A DNA stretch of 64,000 bases from CAMBRQ01 sp945870325 (GCF_050313795.1 NZ_JBNPMC010000018.1:3792-67791), one strand, 5' to 3'; shown: positions 18,435 through 27,351, counted from the first letter of the stretch. Notes: generated by a model from the sequence alone, not told the origin. Numbers and translations are program-made.

Positions 18435-19071
18435 CCAGAAGGCAGAATACGCAGGCTTCTGGGTACGTCTGGCGGCCTACTGTATCGACAGCGCAGTCGT
18501 ATGGATTGGACTCATCTTTGTGAAACTGGTGATAGGAATGCTGTCATTGTCGGGCGGAACGATTTTTCGGGCAAATATATTGTTCCATTATACGCTAAAA
18601 GACATTATTCTGTATGTGTTTCAAATATTGTATTTTGTGATATTTACATATAATACCGGAACCACTCTTGGGAAAAAAGCATTGAATCTGAGGGTGATTC
18701 ATGCGGATGGCAGTCAGAGGCTAAGTTTGATTAACGTGTTGTATCGTGAGACGATCGGAAGATTCCTGTGTGGTCTGTCTATCGGGATTGGTTATATTAT
18801 GGCAGGTGTTGACAAGGAAAAAAGAGGACTTCACGATATGCTCTGTGATACGAGAGTCGTTTATGCTAAGAAGATTAAGGTGTATCCAGTATATCAGGCG
18901 CCACAGGGGCGACCGATGCCTCCGATGGGTGGACAGATGCCGCCACAAGGACCGGGAACAGTGCCGCCATGGAATCCGAGTGTGATGCCACCGCAGGGAC
19001 CGGGAACAATGCCGCCAATGCAGCAGGCATCATCACAAGAGAATGTGTCTACAACAGAATCAGAAAGTTAG
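18415..19071 (+). CDS. RDD-family membrane protein with Pro/Gly/Met-rich tail
   Basis: 218 residues. The RDD domain (about 10-150) shows the family arginine/aspartates (GFWVRLAAYCIDSAV; KKALNLRVIHADG; KRGLHDMLCDTRVV) and about four membrane segments. The C-terminal 55 residues hold near-repeats of MPPQGPGT separated by short spacers, a low-complexity cytoplasmic or surface tail. Its start lies inside the end of sppA (20-bp overlap), implying coupling. The function of RDD proteins is generally unknown; some are linked to ion or amino-acid transport. Confidence 0.85.
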   Translation: MQNSYNSQKAEYAGFWVRLAAYCIDSAVVWIGLIFVKLVIGMLSLSGGTIFRANILFHYTLKDIILYVFQILYFVIFTYNTGTTLGKKALNLRVIHADGSQRLSLINVLYRETIGRFLCGLSIGIGYIMAGVDKEKRGLHDMLCDTRVVYAKKIKVYPVYQAPQGRPMPPMGGQMPPQGPGTVPPWNPSVMPPQGPGTMPPMQQASSQENVSTTESES

Positions 19072-19076
19072 AGTGA

Positions 19077-19114
19077 AAGCTTGTAAGATTGGGAACTCCC
19101 AATCTTACAAGCTT
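19077..19114 (+). terminator. Perfect 18-bp hairpin after the RDD gene
   Basis: An 18-bp perfect palindrome with a 2-nt loop begins 5 bp after the stop and is followed only by TAATTTC. It may terminate in both directions or act as an mRNA-protecting end. It closes the pheST-sppA-RDD run. Confidence 0.7.
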
Positions 19115-19254
19115 AATTTCGTGATAGGATGCGAATAGATAGAACTCAAAATAGAAAAAGGCAGGGTTGAATTATATTGCACCAAAGGATATAATGAATC
19201 AATGACATTAGAAATCAAGAAACAAGAATATAGGATAAAAGGGGATTCATAATT

Positions 19255-20280
19255 ATGAAGCGTCAGGATTTTTATTATGAGTTGCCGGAAGAATTAATTG
19301 CACAGGACCCGTTGGAGGATCGTTCCAGTTCCAGGCTTCTTGTACTAGACAAGGAGTCTGGAACTGTTTCCCATCATGTATTCAAAGAGATTATCGACTA
19401 TCTGCATGAGGGAGACTGTCTGGTAATTAATGACACGAAGGTAATTCCGGCAAGATTGATCGGTTCAAAGATAGGAACCGATGCAAAGATAGAAGTATTA
19501 TTGTTGAAGAGGAAAGAAAATAATATCTGGGAGACTCTGGTAAAGCCTGGGAAGAAAGCGAAGGTCGGAACCAGGATTCGTTTTGGCGGGGGACTTCTTG
19601 TGGGAGAAGTTGTTGATATTGTAGAAGAAGGTAACCGTCTGATTCAGTTCACATATGAAGGCATCTTTGAGGAAATACTGGATCAGTTGGGACAGATGCC
19701 GCTCCCTCCATATATCACGCATCAGTTGGAGGATAAGAACCGTTATCAGACGGTGTATGCAAAACATACCGGTTCTGCTGCGGCGCCGACGGCAGGGCTG
19801 CATTTTACTCCGGAACTGTTAAAAGCGATTGAGGCGAAGGGGATAGAGGTTGCTAGAGTTACATTGCATGTAGGACTCGGAACATTCCGCCCGGTGAAGG
19901 TGGATGAGATTACAGATCATCATATGCATTCGGAATTCTATCAGATCGATGAAGAGGCGGCAAAGAAGATTAATCATGCGAAGGATGCCGGACATAGAGT
20001 GATCTGTGTAGGAACGACAAGCTGCAGGACGATAGAATCTGCGGCGGATGAGACCGGGCATCTTAAGGCTTCCAGTGGCTGGACGGAGATATTCATCTAT
20101 CCGGGATATCAGTTCAAGATCTTGGATTGCCTGATTACGAACTTTCATCTGCCGGAGTCTACATTGATCATGCTGGTATCTGCATTGGCGGGAAGAGAGC
20201 ATGTGTTGGCGGCTTATGAGGAGGCTGTGAGAGAACGGTATCGATTCTTCTCATTTGGAGATGCAATGTTTATACAATAA
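19255..20280 (+). CDS. queA: tRNA preQ1(34) S-adenosylmethionine ribosyltransferase-isomerase
   Basis: 341 residues, normal length. It transfers and isomerises the ribosyl part of SAM onto preQ1 in tRNA to make epoxyqueuosine. It begins with DFYYELPEELIAQ and shows GSAAAPTAGLHFT and NFHLPESTL family blocks. No tgt or queG neighbour is in view, so it sits apart from the rest of the queuosine pathway here. The preceding 140 bp hold AT-rich promoter-like sequence only. Confidence 0.95.
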   Translation: MKRQDFYYELPEELIAQDPLEDRSSSRLLVLDKESGTVSHHVFKEIIDYLHEGDCLVINDTKVIPARLIGSKIGTDAKIEVLLLKRKENNIWETLVKPGKKAKVGTRIRFGGGLLVGEVVDIVEEGNRLIQFTYEGIFEEILDQLGQMPLPPYITHQLEDKNRYQTVYAKHTGSAAAPTAGLHFTPELLKAIEAKGIEVARVTLHVGLGTFRPVKVDEITDHHMHSEFYQIDEEAAKKINHAKDAGHRVICVGTTSCRTIESAADETGHLKASSGWTEIFIYPGYQFKILDCLITNFHLPESTLIMLVSALAGREHVLAAYEEAVRERYRFFSFGDAMFIQ

Positions 20281-20340
20281 AGTATGGATAGAACATAAAT
20301 AATTCCTGCATTCACTGCATAGAATGCCACAAGGAGTGTG

Positions 20341-20814
20341 ATGGCATATATGAAGAGATTGGAAGAGAATCCTGCGGCATACGCAGAGATAGCAAGAAGC
20401 AAAAAATATCCGGACCTAAGAGGAAGGGTTGATCTGTACGATACATATGAAGGAACGTTATTAGTTATATCAGTTCGTGGGATTACAGATGCACAGGGAA
20501 AGAGTAGTCAGTCATTTCATGGTTTTCATATTCATGCAGGTGATGCGTGTACGGGAAATGCAGAAGAGCCATTTGCTGGTGCAGAGGGGCATTATAATCC
20601 CGGTAATGCGCAGCATCCAAATCATGCGGGAGATCTTCCGCCCCTTTTAAGTAATCATGGGTGTGCATGGATGTCGGTATATACGGATCGGTTCTATCCT
20701 GAGGATGTGATTGGACATACGGTGATTATTCATGCGATGCCGGATGACTTCCGTACGCAGCCTTCGGGTGATGCGGGGGAGATGATTGCGTGCGGAGTAA
20801 TTGTGTCCGGGTGA
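20341..20814 (+). CDS. Cu/Zn superoxide dismutase-like protein, cytoplasmic
   Basis: 157 residues from the ATG at 20341 (AAGGAG 4 nt upstream; a GTG at 20338 is too close). It aligns by eye with the Cu/Zn-SOD fold. HGFHIHAGDAC supplies metal-binding histidines and one cysteine, GHYNPGNAQHPNHAGDLPPL the zinc loop, and HAMPDDF plus MIACGVI the C-terminal strands. There is no signal peptide, unlike most bacterial SodC. It is annotated in Lachnospiraceae only as a superoxide dismutase family protein; whether it binds Cu or has activity is unknown. Confidence 0.8.
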   Translation: MAYMKRLEENPAAYAEIARSKKYPDLRGRVDLYDTYEGTLLVISVRGITDAQGKSSQSFHGFHIHAGDACTGNAEEPFAGAEGHYNPGNAQHPNHAGDLPPLLSNHGCAWMSVYTDRFYPEDVIGHTVIIHAMPDDFRTQPSGDAGEMIACGVIVSG

Positions 20815-20842
20815 GAATTCGTGTTATTTTCATGAAATGTGG

Positions 20843-20872
20843 CGGCGGTAACGAGGGAACTCGTTGCCGCCG
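20843..20872 (+). terminator. Strong hairpin after the SOD-like gene
   Basis: A 13-bp stem (20843-20855 with 20860-20872, one T-G pair) with a GGAA loop, followed by a weak TAGTTTG tail. Probably the terminator of the SOD-like gene. Confidence 0.6.
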
Positions 20873-20947
20873 TAGTTTGTTCGCACACCATGGGCGCACT
20901 TTAACGTGTGAAAGTCCCGAACATGCCTAGGCAACGAGGGAATTATA

Positions 20948-20964
20948 GTGTATATACATCAAAC
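20948..20964 (+). promoter_or_regulatory. Putative MarR operator, copy 1
   Basis: The 17-bp string GTGTATATACATCAAAC contains the palindrome TGTATATACA. It lies about 120 bp before the MarR gene. An almost identical string (one change) occurs at 21518-21534, before the next gene, as expected for an autoregulated MarR pair. Confidence 0.5.
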
Positions 20965-21081
20965 GAAAAACTATTTGATTTTATACTTTGTTTTATAGAG
21001 GGCTAAGTTTGCAGGCAAAGATTATGGTAGTCTGGAAATGTAACAGGTGTATTATATATTACAAGTAGGGAGAGAAATGAA

Positions 21082-21501
21082 TTGAACAATTTTACGAAGA
21101 TTAATTGCTATTGTATTAAGTTACGGCGTGCTGCCAATATTGTATCTGATATATATGATCACTGTCTCGATTCGATGGGGCTTTCAATTACACAGTATTC
21201 TTTATTAGGCAATTTACAGAAGATTGAAAGTTGTAGCGTAACAGATCTTGCTAATTATATTGGTCTTGAACGGACGACAGTTGTGAGGACAATACGTCCG
21301 CTTTTTTCTAAAGGCTTGATTTCTGATGCATCTGCGCCAAATCAGAGGAATAAAATTTTACAGTTGACGGAAAAAGGTGAAAAAATTTTAGAACAGTGTA
21401 AGATTTTGTGGCGGGATGCTCAGGAGGAGGTAGAAAAGCGTATTGGAAAAGAGAATGCAGATATGTTGATGAAAATTTTAGATCAGATCAATGATGGGTA
21501 A
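21082..21501 (+). CDS. MarR-family transcriptional regulator
   Basis: 139 residues from a TTG start; an ATG five bases upstream is out of frame and stops at once. The winged-helix domain (about 40-110) includes SVTDLANYIGLERTTVVRTIRPL and the wing N-Q-R-N-K-I-L. MarR proteins are usually dimeric repressors relieved by small phenolics, oxidants or metals. Two matching operator-like strings flank it, pointing to control of itself and the downstream DUF2148 remnant. Confidence 0.88.
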   Translation: MNNFTKINCYCIKLRRAANIVSDIYDHCLDSMGLSITQYSLLGNLQKIESCSVTDLANYIGLERTTVVRTIRPLFSKGLISDASAPNQRNKILQLTEKGEKILEQCKILWRDAQEEVEKRIGKENADMLMKILDQINDG

Positions 21502-21517
21502 TTTTTTAGCCTAATTC

Positions 21518-21534
21518 GTGTACATACATCAAAC
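21518..21534 (+). promoter_or_regulatory. Putative MarR operator, copy 2
   Basis: GTGTACATACATCAAAC, 16 of 17 bases identical to the copy at 20948-20964. It is placed 64 bp before the DUF2148 remnant. Confidence 0.5.
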
Positions 21535-21597
21535 ATAGATTCTGCTTTCAAAGTGGAATTATGTGAATAAAAGTTTAATCAGAGAGGAGAAAGAAAT

Positions 21598-21816
21598 ATG
21601 TTATATGGAAGCAATGAAATGGAAGGAAAGGCTTTGTTACAAGTTGCAGCAGAGATGTGCGCAGCGGCCGATGCGCGAGTAGATAACCGTGTTATGATGT
21701 CAATCGGAAAGGCGACTGAAGAGATGAAATATTCGGAGGAAGATATTTTCTGGCACGGTATCCCATTAAGCATCACAGGAAAGAATGTATTTTTTGATCG
21801 TGGTAAAGAGCATTGA
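21598..21816 (+). pseudogene. DUF2148 protein with a large internal deletion
   Basis: A 72-residue open frame with a good ribosome site (GAGGAG). Residues 1-25 (ALLQVAAEMCAAA) match the start of DUF2148 ferredoxin-domain proteins, and residues 27-70 (DARVDNRVMMSIGKA ... GIPLSITGKNVFFDR) match their extreme C-terminus. The family is about 180 residues long and carries cysteine-rich Fe-S motifs in the part absent here. The join sits in an Ala-Ala-Ala stretch, as expected for a deletion between short direct repeats. Still translatable, but the Fe-S core is gone. The family match is from memory. Confidence 0.65.
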
Positions 21817-21824
21817 CGCATTTT

Positions 21825-21962
21825 TCATTTTGTAACTTTCAGGATAACTTCCTTTGTGAACAGATGGGTGAGCATCGCCGTGAAAAAGGGCGCTATGGAA
21901 ATGATCACACCTACGTTGGAGGCCATGGGAGGAGTAAAAAAAGGCTTACGTGGTTGGAAGCC
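21825..21962 (-). pseudogene. EamA/DMT transporter fragment
   Basis: On the minus strand, about 40 residues ending KVTK-stop include MASNVGVIISIAPFFTAMLTHLFTKE. This matches a membrane segment and the GxE/KE motif typical of EamA-family drug/metabolite transporters. The rest of the gene (normally about 290 residues) is absent on both sides. The remaining bases to 22290 hold no recognisable gene. Confidence 0.6.
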
Positions 21963-22290
21963 TGTGAAATAAAAATCAATTATCTGAGAAAAACTGCGAA
22001 AGCAGATAATCAATATCCGTTGAGAATTGTGGATGGTACCCGTTGGCATATGCGTCAAGATATGTCTGGGAGGTAACGCAAAATACTGCTCATAACAATG
22101 ATATCCTCCCGTAAAATAAAGGACCTGCCTTGCGGCAAGCCCTTCTACATGTAAGCGATATTCTACGCTTTGCAGCACCCCGTCGTTTGCGGAAGCTAAA
22201 CATACCGTGTTGATTAGGAGTGGGAAAATTCATAGATATATGGTAGAATGAAGGTCAATGACAGATTTGTATTTGGTGGAGAGAAATATC

Positions 22291-22719
22291 ATGGGTATCA
22301 TTGAGAAATTACAAGATAAGAATAACACTGTTGCTTATAGATTCCTTTTGGAACTTGAAACTACGTCTGCGGAATCAGATGAGTTGTATAACTACTTTGA
22401 GGATTTTCTAAAACTGCTTTCTCATAAAAGTTCGTTTGTTCGTGTAAGAGGTTTCCGTATGTGCTGCGCACAAGCACAGTGGGACTCAAAAAATAAACTG
22501 GAACATTATATAGATAAACTACTTACAATATTGGATGATGACAAGCCGACCGCAGTAAGGCAATGCTTGTCTGCGCTTCATACCATAATCCTTTATAAAC
22601 CTGATTTATGTGGAAGAATAGAAGAAAAACTAAGGACATTGAATCTGGAAAAATATAAGGACAGTATGCGTCCGCTTATTGAAAAAGATATTGAAGAATT
22701 GAGAAAAGCATTTGCGTAA
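22291..22719 (+). CDS. HEAT-repeat-like protein (often labelled SufBD protein in Lachnospiraceae)
   Basis: 142 residues from the ATG at 22291 (GGAGAG 7 nt upstream; an earlier in-frame ATG at 22258 lacks a site). All-helical and repetitive (FLKLLSHKSSFVRVRGFRMCC; LLTILDDDKPTAVRQCLSALH), typical of HEAT/ARM repeats, which mediate protein binding. I recall close relatives named SufBD protein in databases, a label that has no Fe-S evidence. It sits beside a DUF3795 remnant. Confidence 0.7.
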   Translation: MGIIEKLQDKNNTVAYRFLLELETTSAESDELYNYFEDFLKLLSHKSSFVRVRGFRMCCAQAQWDSKNKLEHYIDKLLTILDDDKPTAVRQCLSALHTIILYKPDLCGRIEEKLRTLNLEKYKDSMRPLIEKDIEELRKAFA

Positions 22720-22755
22720 GTTGGGCTTCCCCGGAATGAATTGGAGGTACAGCGT

Positions 22756-23137
22756 ATGAAAGGTTTTTATAGAGACAATCAGTTATTTTCCCTTTGTGGT
22801 TTGGATTGTGGATTATGTTCTATGCATTTGAATAAATATTGTCCCGGCTGCGGTGGTGGAGAGGGGAATCAGTCTTGTGAAATTGCAAAGTGTAGAAAAA
22901 ACGGAAATATTGAATTTCCTATTAGTTAATTATAACGATGGCAGGAAAAAGAATCTTTTTTGTGTGGCGGTCAATCTTTTGGAATTGCAGGAGATAAAAG
23001 GGATACTCATGCAAATTGAGAGCAATCCGGAACTGGAGAAATTCACATTCAAAGAAAAATGTTCTTTTGTTGCAGGTTTGTTTCAAAACGCAGCAAAGCA
23101 AAAGAATATCGAACTAAAACTCCGTAAGAAAAAATAA
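22756..23137 (+). pseudogene. DUF3795 protein, internally deleted and frameshifted
   Basis: The first frame (22756-22929, GGAGGT site) encodes MKGFYRDNQLFSLCGLDCGLCSMHLNKYCPGC-type sequence, the cysteine-rich N-terminus of DUF3795 proteins, and stops early. A second frame (to 23137) carries the C-terminus (EILNFLLVNYNDGRKKNLFC ... ELKLRKKK). Compared with my memory of the family, about 70 middle residues with the FQCSEYPC-type motif are missing at the frame change. A deletion therefore both removed the middle and shifted the frame. Confidence 0.7.
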
Positions 23138-23283
23138 TTTCAAGAGAATATCTTTCTAAATTAAGGGGAATTCATGGGAAAAGTAGTGTCCGGTTGAACA
23201 AATAGAATTTCATAGAAAGGTAGAGAGAATATGAAAATGATTATATGTAAATTTATAGTGATAAAAAAGGGGCATGTCTATAA

Positions 23284-24054
23284 ATGAAATACAAAAATCT
23301 TATCCGTTCTGAATTAAAGCACATAGCAAGAAATGTGCCATATAATAGGATGATAATAAAGTGCGCTAATATCTTTCAGATCATATCCTTTCATTTTACA
23401 ATGATTCCCAAGGAAGTTGTTCATAGAACGATTGCGCTGCAAGGATATGAAGGGATGAAAGTTAAGGTAGAAGTATTTGAGCCTTCGAATATAAAGGAAA
23501 AACTACCCTGTTTGATTTATGTGCATGGAGGCGCGTTTAGTTATAAGGCTTCTGCCTATCATAAAAAACTTGTGTGTGTGTATGCGATGAAGGCAAACTG
23601 CAGGGTTTATTTTCCAGAGTATCATCTGACACCTAAGTATCCATATTCAGCCGCATATGGTGATGTTTTGGCGTTATATAAACACATTATGAAACATTCA
23701 GAAGAACTTGAAATTGATGATGAAAAGATTGGAATAGCTGGAGATAGTGCGGGTGCAGCTCTTGCGGCGCTGATTTGCAATCGGTATGAACAAGAAAACT
23801 TAAAACCACCCTGTATTCAAATGCTTGTATATATCGAAACCGCCGAATATGACTGTTTACATGATGAAGGCATTCTGTATGGAAAGAAATTGCGGGAAGC
23901 GGGAGCAAAGGTTGAAATAAATGAAACTAGAGGAACCATCCATGGATATGACTCGGTCATAACTACCCAAATAGCAATTCGTAATATCCAAAAACGCATT
24001 ACATTTTTGCAGAAAGGGTTCCTGGTGCATCCCCTGACACAGAAAACGCCCTAA
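23284..24054 (+). pseudogene. Alpha/beta hydrolase (HSL/lipase-like), internally shortened
   Basis: An open frame of 256 residues. The oxyanion motif YVHGGAF (about 79-85), nucleophile elbow GDSAGAA (about 152-158), acid segment TAEYDCLHDEG and final HGYD histidine are all present, so the catalytic triad residues survive. However QMLVY runs straight into IETAEYD; family members have about 60-70 residues between these points. The junction lies on a shared TAT(A)T sequence. The shortened protein is probably misfolded. Its last codons run into a terminator hairpin. Confidence 0.7.
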
Positions 24055-24068
24055 CCATGGGCGTTTTC
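24042..24068 (+). terminator. Terminator overlapping the hydrolase stop
   Basis: GAAAACGCCC (24042-24051) pairs with GGGCGTTTTC (24059-24068), 7-nt loop, A-rich 5' and T-rich 3' sides. It separates the decayed zone from the cobalamin operon. Confidence 0.75.
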
Positions 24069-24220
24069 GTATACTCAAAAAACGATAGCCGTCTTTTTAA
24101 AATTGTATCAAGTTGATTACGCAATACGATGTGAAAGGTACGAATTTTTCAATCAAGAGAAATTCCTTCTATTCGATTTTATAACACAGATTAAGAACAA
24201 ATTTTTCAGAAGGAAATAAG

Positions 24221-24251
24221 GTTTGACATGCCTAAGTCAAACGAATAGAAT
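24221..24251 (+). promoter_or_regulatory. Cobalamin operon promoter with overlapping palindrome
   Basis: TTGACA (24223-24228), exactly 17 nt, TAGAAT (24246-24251). The -35 lies inside the inverted repeat GTTTGAC-N8-GTCAAAC (24221-24242), a plausible repressor site. The leader to cbiD is only about 45 nt. No B12-box (GCCACTG-like) sequence is present in 24055-24302, so a cobalamin riboswitch is not seen. The rest of this gap holds nothing recognisable. Confidence 0.6.
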
Positions 24252-24302
24252 AGATGGTAACGTAAGCAAGATAATATTCAGATAGATTAAAGGAGAAGTA
24301 GG

Positions 24303-25454
24303 ATGCCGCAAAAAAAACTTGCAAAGGGTTACACAACCGGAACATGCGCCCAGGCAGCAACCAAAGCGGCTATGAGAATGCTGCTGACCGGAAGAAAAAC
24401 AGAACAGATCGAAGTAGAACTGCCAAAAGGCAAGCGCCTGCAGTTGGACATTCAGGATATTCAGATGCAATATCAGGATGCCACAAAGAAGTGCCCGGTT
24501 AGCGTATCCTGTGCAGTAAAGAAAGACAGTGGTGACGATCCTGACATTACGAATGGTGTTCTTGTATACAGCAGGGTGGAAAGGACGGATACCGGGGAGG
24601 TCATTCTGGAAGGCGGCAAGGGAATCGGAAGGGTCACGAAGCCGGGACTGGAACAGCCGGTGGGAGGTGCTGCCATCAATCGTGTCCCAAGGCAGATGAT
24701 TCTAAGGGAAGTACGAGAAGCCTGTGAAGAGATTGGATATGACCAGGGAATCCGCGTGGAGATATCCATTCCCGCGGGTGTGGAACTGGCTGCAAAGACC
24801 TTCAATCCAAGACTTGGGATTGAAGGGGGATTGTCCATACTTGGGACAAGCGGTATCGTGGAACCCATGAGCGAACAGGCTTTGATTGATACGATTCGAC
24901 TGGAGATGCAAGTGAAACTGGCAGCAGGGAAAGAATATCTGATTGTGACTCCGGGAAATTATGGTCTCGATTTCTTGAAGACTGCATATGGAATCAAAGA
25001 ACAAGAGATTGTAAAATGCAGCAATTATATTGGACAGACTCTGGATATGGCGGTAGAACGAGATTGCAAAGGTCTTCTGTTGGTAGGGCATGTCGGGAAA
25101 TTAATCAAGGTTGCCGGGGGAATTATGAATACACATTCAAGGTGGGCAGACTGCCGGATGGAACTGCTGGCCGCAGCGGCGCTGCGAGCAGGAATTCCGG
25201 GAGATAAGGCCTGTGAACTGTTGGAATGTGTAACGACGGATGATGCATTGGAGAAATGTTCAGAAGAAGAGCGGCATCGTGTTATGGAGCAGATTATGAA
25301 GCAGATTGAAAAATATCTGAATTATCGGACAGGTGGGCAGATGCAGGCAGGCGCAATTGTATTTTCGAATGTATATGGAATTCTTGGGAAGACAGAAGCG
25401 GCAGAAGATTTGTTGAAAGGATATTTCGTGAGAGAAGAAGGAGGAGCGGTATGA
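24303..25454 (+). CDS. cbiD: Cobalt-precorrin-5B C1-methyltransferase
   Basis: 383 residues, normal CbiD length. It methylates C1 of cobalt-precorrin-5B using SAM in the anaerobic B12 pathway. The N-terminal GYTTGTCAQAATKAA motif and the GTSGIVEPMSE and TPGNYG blocks are characteristic. GGAGAAG precedes ATG. First gene of a 15-gene operon; it overlaps cbiF by ATGA. Confidence 0.95.
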   Translation: MPQKKLAKGYTTGTCAQAATKAAMRMLLTGRKTEQIEVELPKGKRLQLDIQDIQMQYQDATKKCPVSVSCAVKKDSGDDPDITNGVLVYSRVERTDTGEVILEGGKGIGRVTKPGLEQPVGGAAINRVPRQMILREVREACEEIGYDQGIRVEISIPAGVELAAKTFNPRLGIEGGLSILGTSGIVEPMSEQALIDTIRLEMQVKLAAGKEYLIVTPGNYGLDFLKTAYGIKEQEIVKCSNYIGQTLDMAVERDCKGLLLVGHVGKLIKVAGGIMNTHSRWADCRMELLAAAALRAGIPGDKACELLECVTTDDALEKCSEEERHRVMEQIMKQIEKYLNYRTGGQMQAGAIVFSNVYGILGKTEAAEDLLKGYFVREEGGAV

Positions 25455-26218
25455 TACATTTTGTAGGAGCAGGACCGGGAGCGGCAGACCTGATTACGGT
25501 TCGGGGCCAGCGGCTGCTTGAACAGGCGGATGTCGTGATCTATGCAGGTTCTCTGGTGAATCCGCAATTATTGGAATCTGTAAAAGATGGATGCAGGATC
25601 TATAACAGTGCTGTCATGACATTAGAAGAAGTGATGGAAGTGATGGAGGAAGCGGAAGCAGAGGGGTTTAAGACGGTCAGACTTCATACAGGAGATCCGT
25701 GCCTGTATGGCGCGATACGAGAGCAGATGGACTTATTGGATGAAAAACAGATTCCGTATGAGTCTTGTCCTGGTGTAAGTTCTTTCTGCGGAGCGGCAGC
25801 AGCGCTGAATTTGGAGTATACTTTACCTGATGTGTCCCAAAGTGTGGTGATAACAAGAACAGAAGGCAGAACGCCGGTTCCTGAGAAGGAAAGTGTGGAA
25901 GCATTCGCAGCGCATGGAGCGACAATGGTGCTGTTCTTAAGTACAGGATTGCTTGGAAAATTAACGAGTGAATTGATACGGGGCGGCTACGCGCCGGATA
26001 CACCGGCAGCGATTGTGTATAAGGCAACCTGGCCGGAAGAAGAGACGCATATCTGTACGGTAGAGACATTGGAAGAAACTGCCGACCAACACGGGATCAG
26101 AAAGACGGCATTGATTATCGTGGGAGACGTGGTGAGTCATCATCACTATCAGCGGTCAAAATTATATGATCCGGCATTTACGACAGAATATCGGATGGGA
26201 ACGGATCAATCGAACTAA
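25451..26218 (+). CDS. cbiF: Cobalt-precorrin-4 C11-methyltransferase
   Basis: 255 residues of the tetrapyrrole methylase fold. GAGPGAADLITVRG near the N-terminus and the YAGSLVNP segment distinguish CbiF/CobM from its paralogues; HTGDPCLYGAIREQ is the SAM-binding region. It adds the methyl at C11 of cobalt-precorrin-4. Start overlaps the cbiD stop. Confidence 0.94.
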   Translation: MIHFVGAGPGAADLITVRGQRLLEQADVVIYAGSLVNPQLLESVKDGCRIYNSAVMTLEEVMEVMEEAEAEGFKTVRLHTGDPCLYGAIREQMDLLDEKQIPYESCPGVSSFCGAAAALNLEYTLPDVSQSVVITRTEGRTPVPEKESVEAFAAHGATMVLFLSTGLLGKLTSELIRGGYAPDTPAAIVYKATWPEEETHICTVETLEETADQHGIRKTALIIVGDVVSHHHYQRSKLYDPAFTTEYRMGTDQSN

Positions 26219-26271
26219 GAATGAACCGGAAATGAATCAGGATGATGCAGAACGGATAGAGGAAATCGGGA

Positions 26272-27351
26272 ATGAATATTGCGGTTATTAGTTTTACTCA
26301 GAATGGGCGATTGCTTGCCAGGCGGATTGCTGGCTATTTGGAAAATGGGAATCATAATGTAAGCATAGATATGAAGTGTGCTAGTTCAAAGGATTCTATA
26401 AAGTATACACTGTCAGAATGGACAGACAGGCAGTTCCAGAAGAAAGATGCCCTCATTTTTGTCGGAGCGGTTGGAATTGCTGTTCGTGCAATTGCGCCTT
26501 ATGTGAGATCGAAAGTTACAGATCCGGCGGTTCTGGTGATTGATGAGAAGGGGAATTACTGCATTCCATTGCTATCCGGGCATATTGGCGGGGCGAATGA
26601 ACTGGCTGCTTATATCTGCAAAGGGATACAGGCGATACCGGTGATTACGACTGCAACAGATCTTAATCAGAAATGGGCAGTAGATGTGTTTGCATCAAAG
26701 AATGGATTGCATATTCAGAATATGCAGAGGGCGAAAGAGATATCAGCAAGGATTCTGGAAGGCGAGAAGATAGGGATTGAATTCCAGAATCCGGAATCGA
26801 CACCTGATATGGAGGGAAGATTGCCGGAAGGAATCTTTTTATGGTCTGAATCAAAATCTGATTACCAGGAGTGTTCTCGCCAGGAGCCGGATATTTCCAT
26901 AGGAATCTATAAGAGACCGGAGTATCAGCGGACATTATCTCTCATTCCCAAGGCTGTAACCGTAGGAATCGGGTGCAGAAAAGGGACGTCCGCTGATCAG
27001 ATAGAATCCGCTGTGAATAAAGTACTGCTAAGAGAAGGAATCTGGAAGGAAAGTATCCTTAAAGCAGCAAGTATTGACCTTAAGGCGGAGGAACCTGGAA
27101 TTCTGGAATATTGCAGGAGGCAGAAAATTGAATTTTCTGTCTATAGTGCGGATGAATTACGAAGAGTAGAAGGGCATTTTTCGGAATCGGATTTTGTAAA
27201 GCGAACTACAGGAATCGGGAATGTCTGTGAAAGGAGTGCAGTCTGTGCAGGTGATTCGGGCAATCAGGGGCAACTGATTGTCAGAAAACAGGCGGAGGAT
27301 GGCGTTACAGTAGCATTGGCAGCAAGAGAATGGAGGGTATATTTTGAATAA
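26272..27351 (+). CDS. cbiG: Cobalt-precorrin-5A hydrolase
   Basis: 359 residues. CbiG opens the delta-lactone of cobalt-precorrin-5A, releasing acetaldehyde. N-terminal domain with IFVGAVGIAVRAIAPYV and the central LLSGHIGGANELA block; the C-terminal CbiG_C domain begins near TVGIGCRKGTSADQIESA. GAGGAAAT precedes ATG. Overlaps cbiH by 8 bp. Confidence 0.94.
   Translation: MNIAVISFTQNGRLLARRIAGYLENGNHNVSIDMKCASSKDSIKYTLSEWTDRQFQKKDALIFVGAVGIAVRAIAPYVRSKVTDPAVLVIDEKGNYCIPLLSGHIGGANELAAYICKGIQAIPVITTATDLNQKWAVDVFASKNGLHIQNMQRAKEISARILEGEKIGIEFQNPESTPDMEGRLPEGIFLWSESKSDYQECSRQEPDISIGIYKRPEYQRTLSLIPKAVTVGIGCRKGTSADQIESAVNKVLLREGIWKESILKAASIDLKAEEPGILEYCRRQKIEFSVYSADELRRVEGHFSESDFVKRTTGIGNVCERSAVCAGDSGNQGQLIVRKQAEDGVTVALAAREWRVYFE

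Noticed and set aside
24070..24302. Cobalamin riboswitch before cbiD
   Set aside because: No B12-box-like GCCACTG sequence or multi-helix aptamer could be found by eye, and the promoter leaves a leader too short for it.
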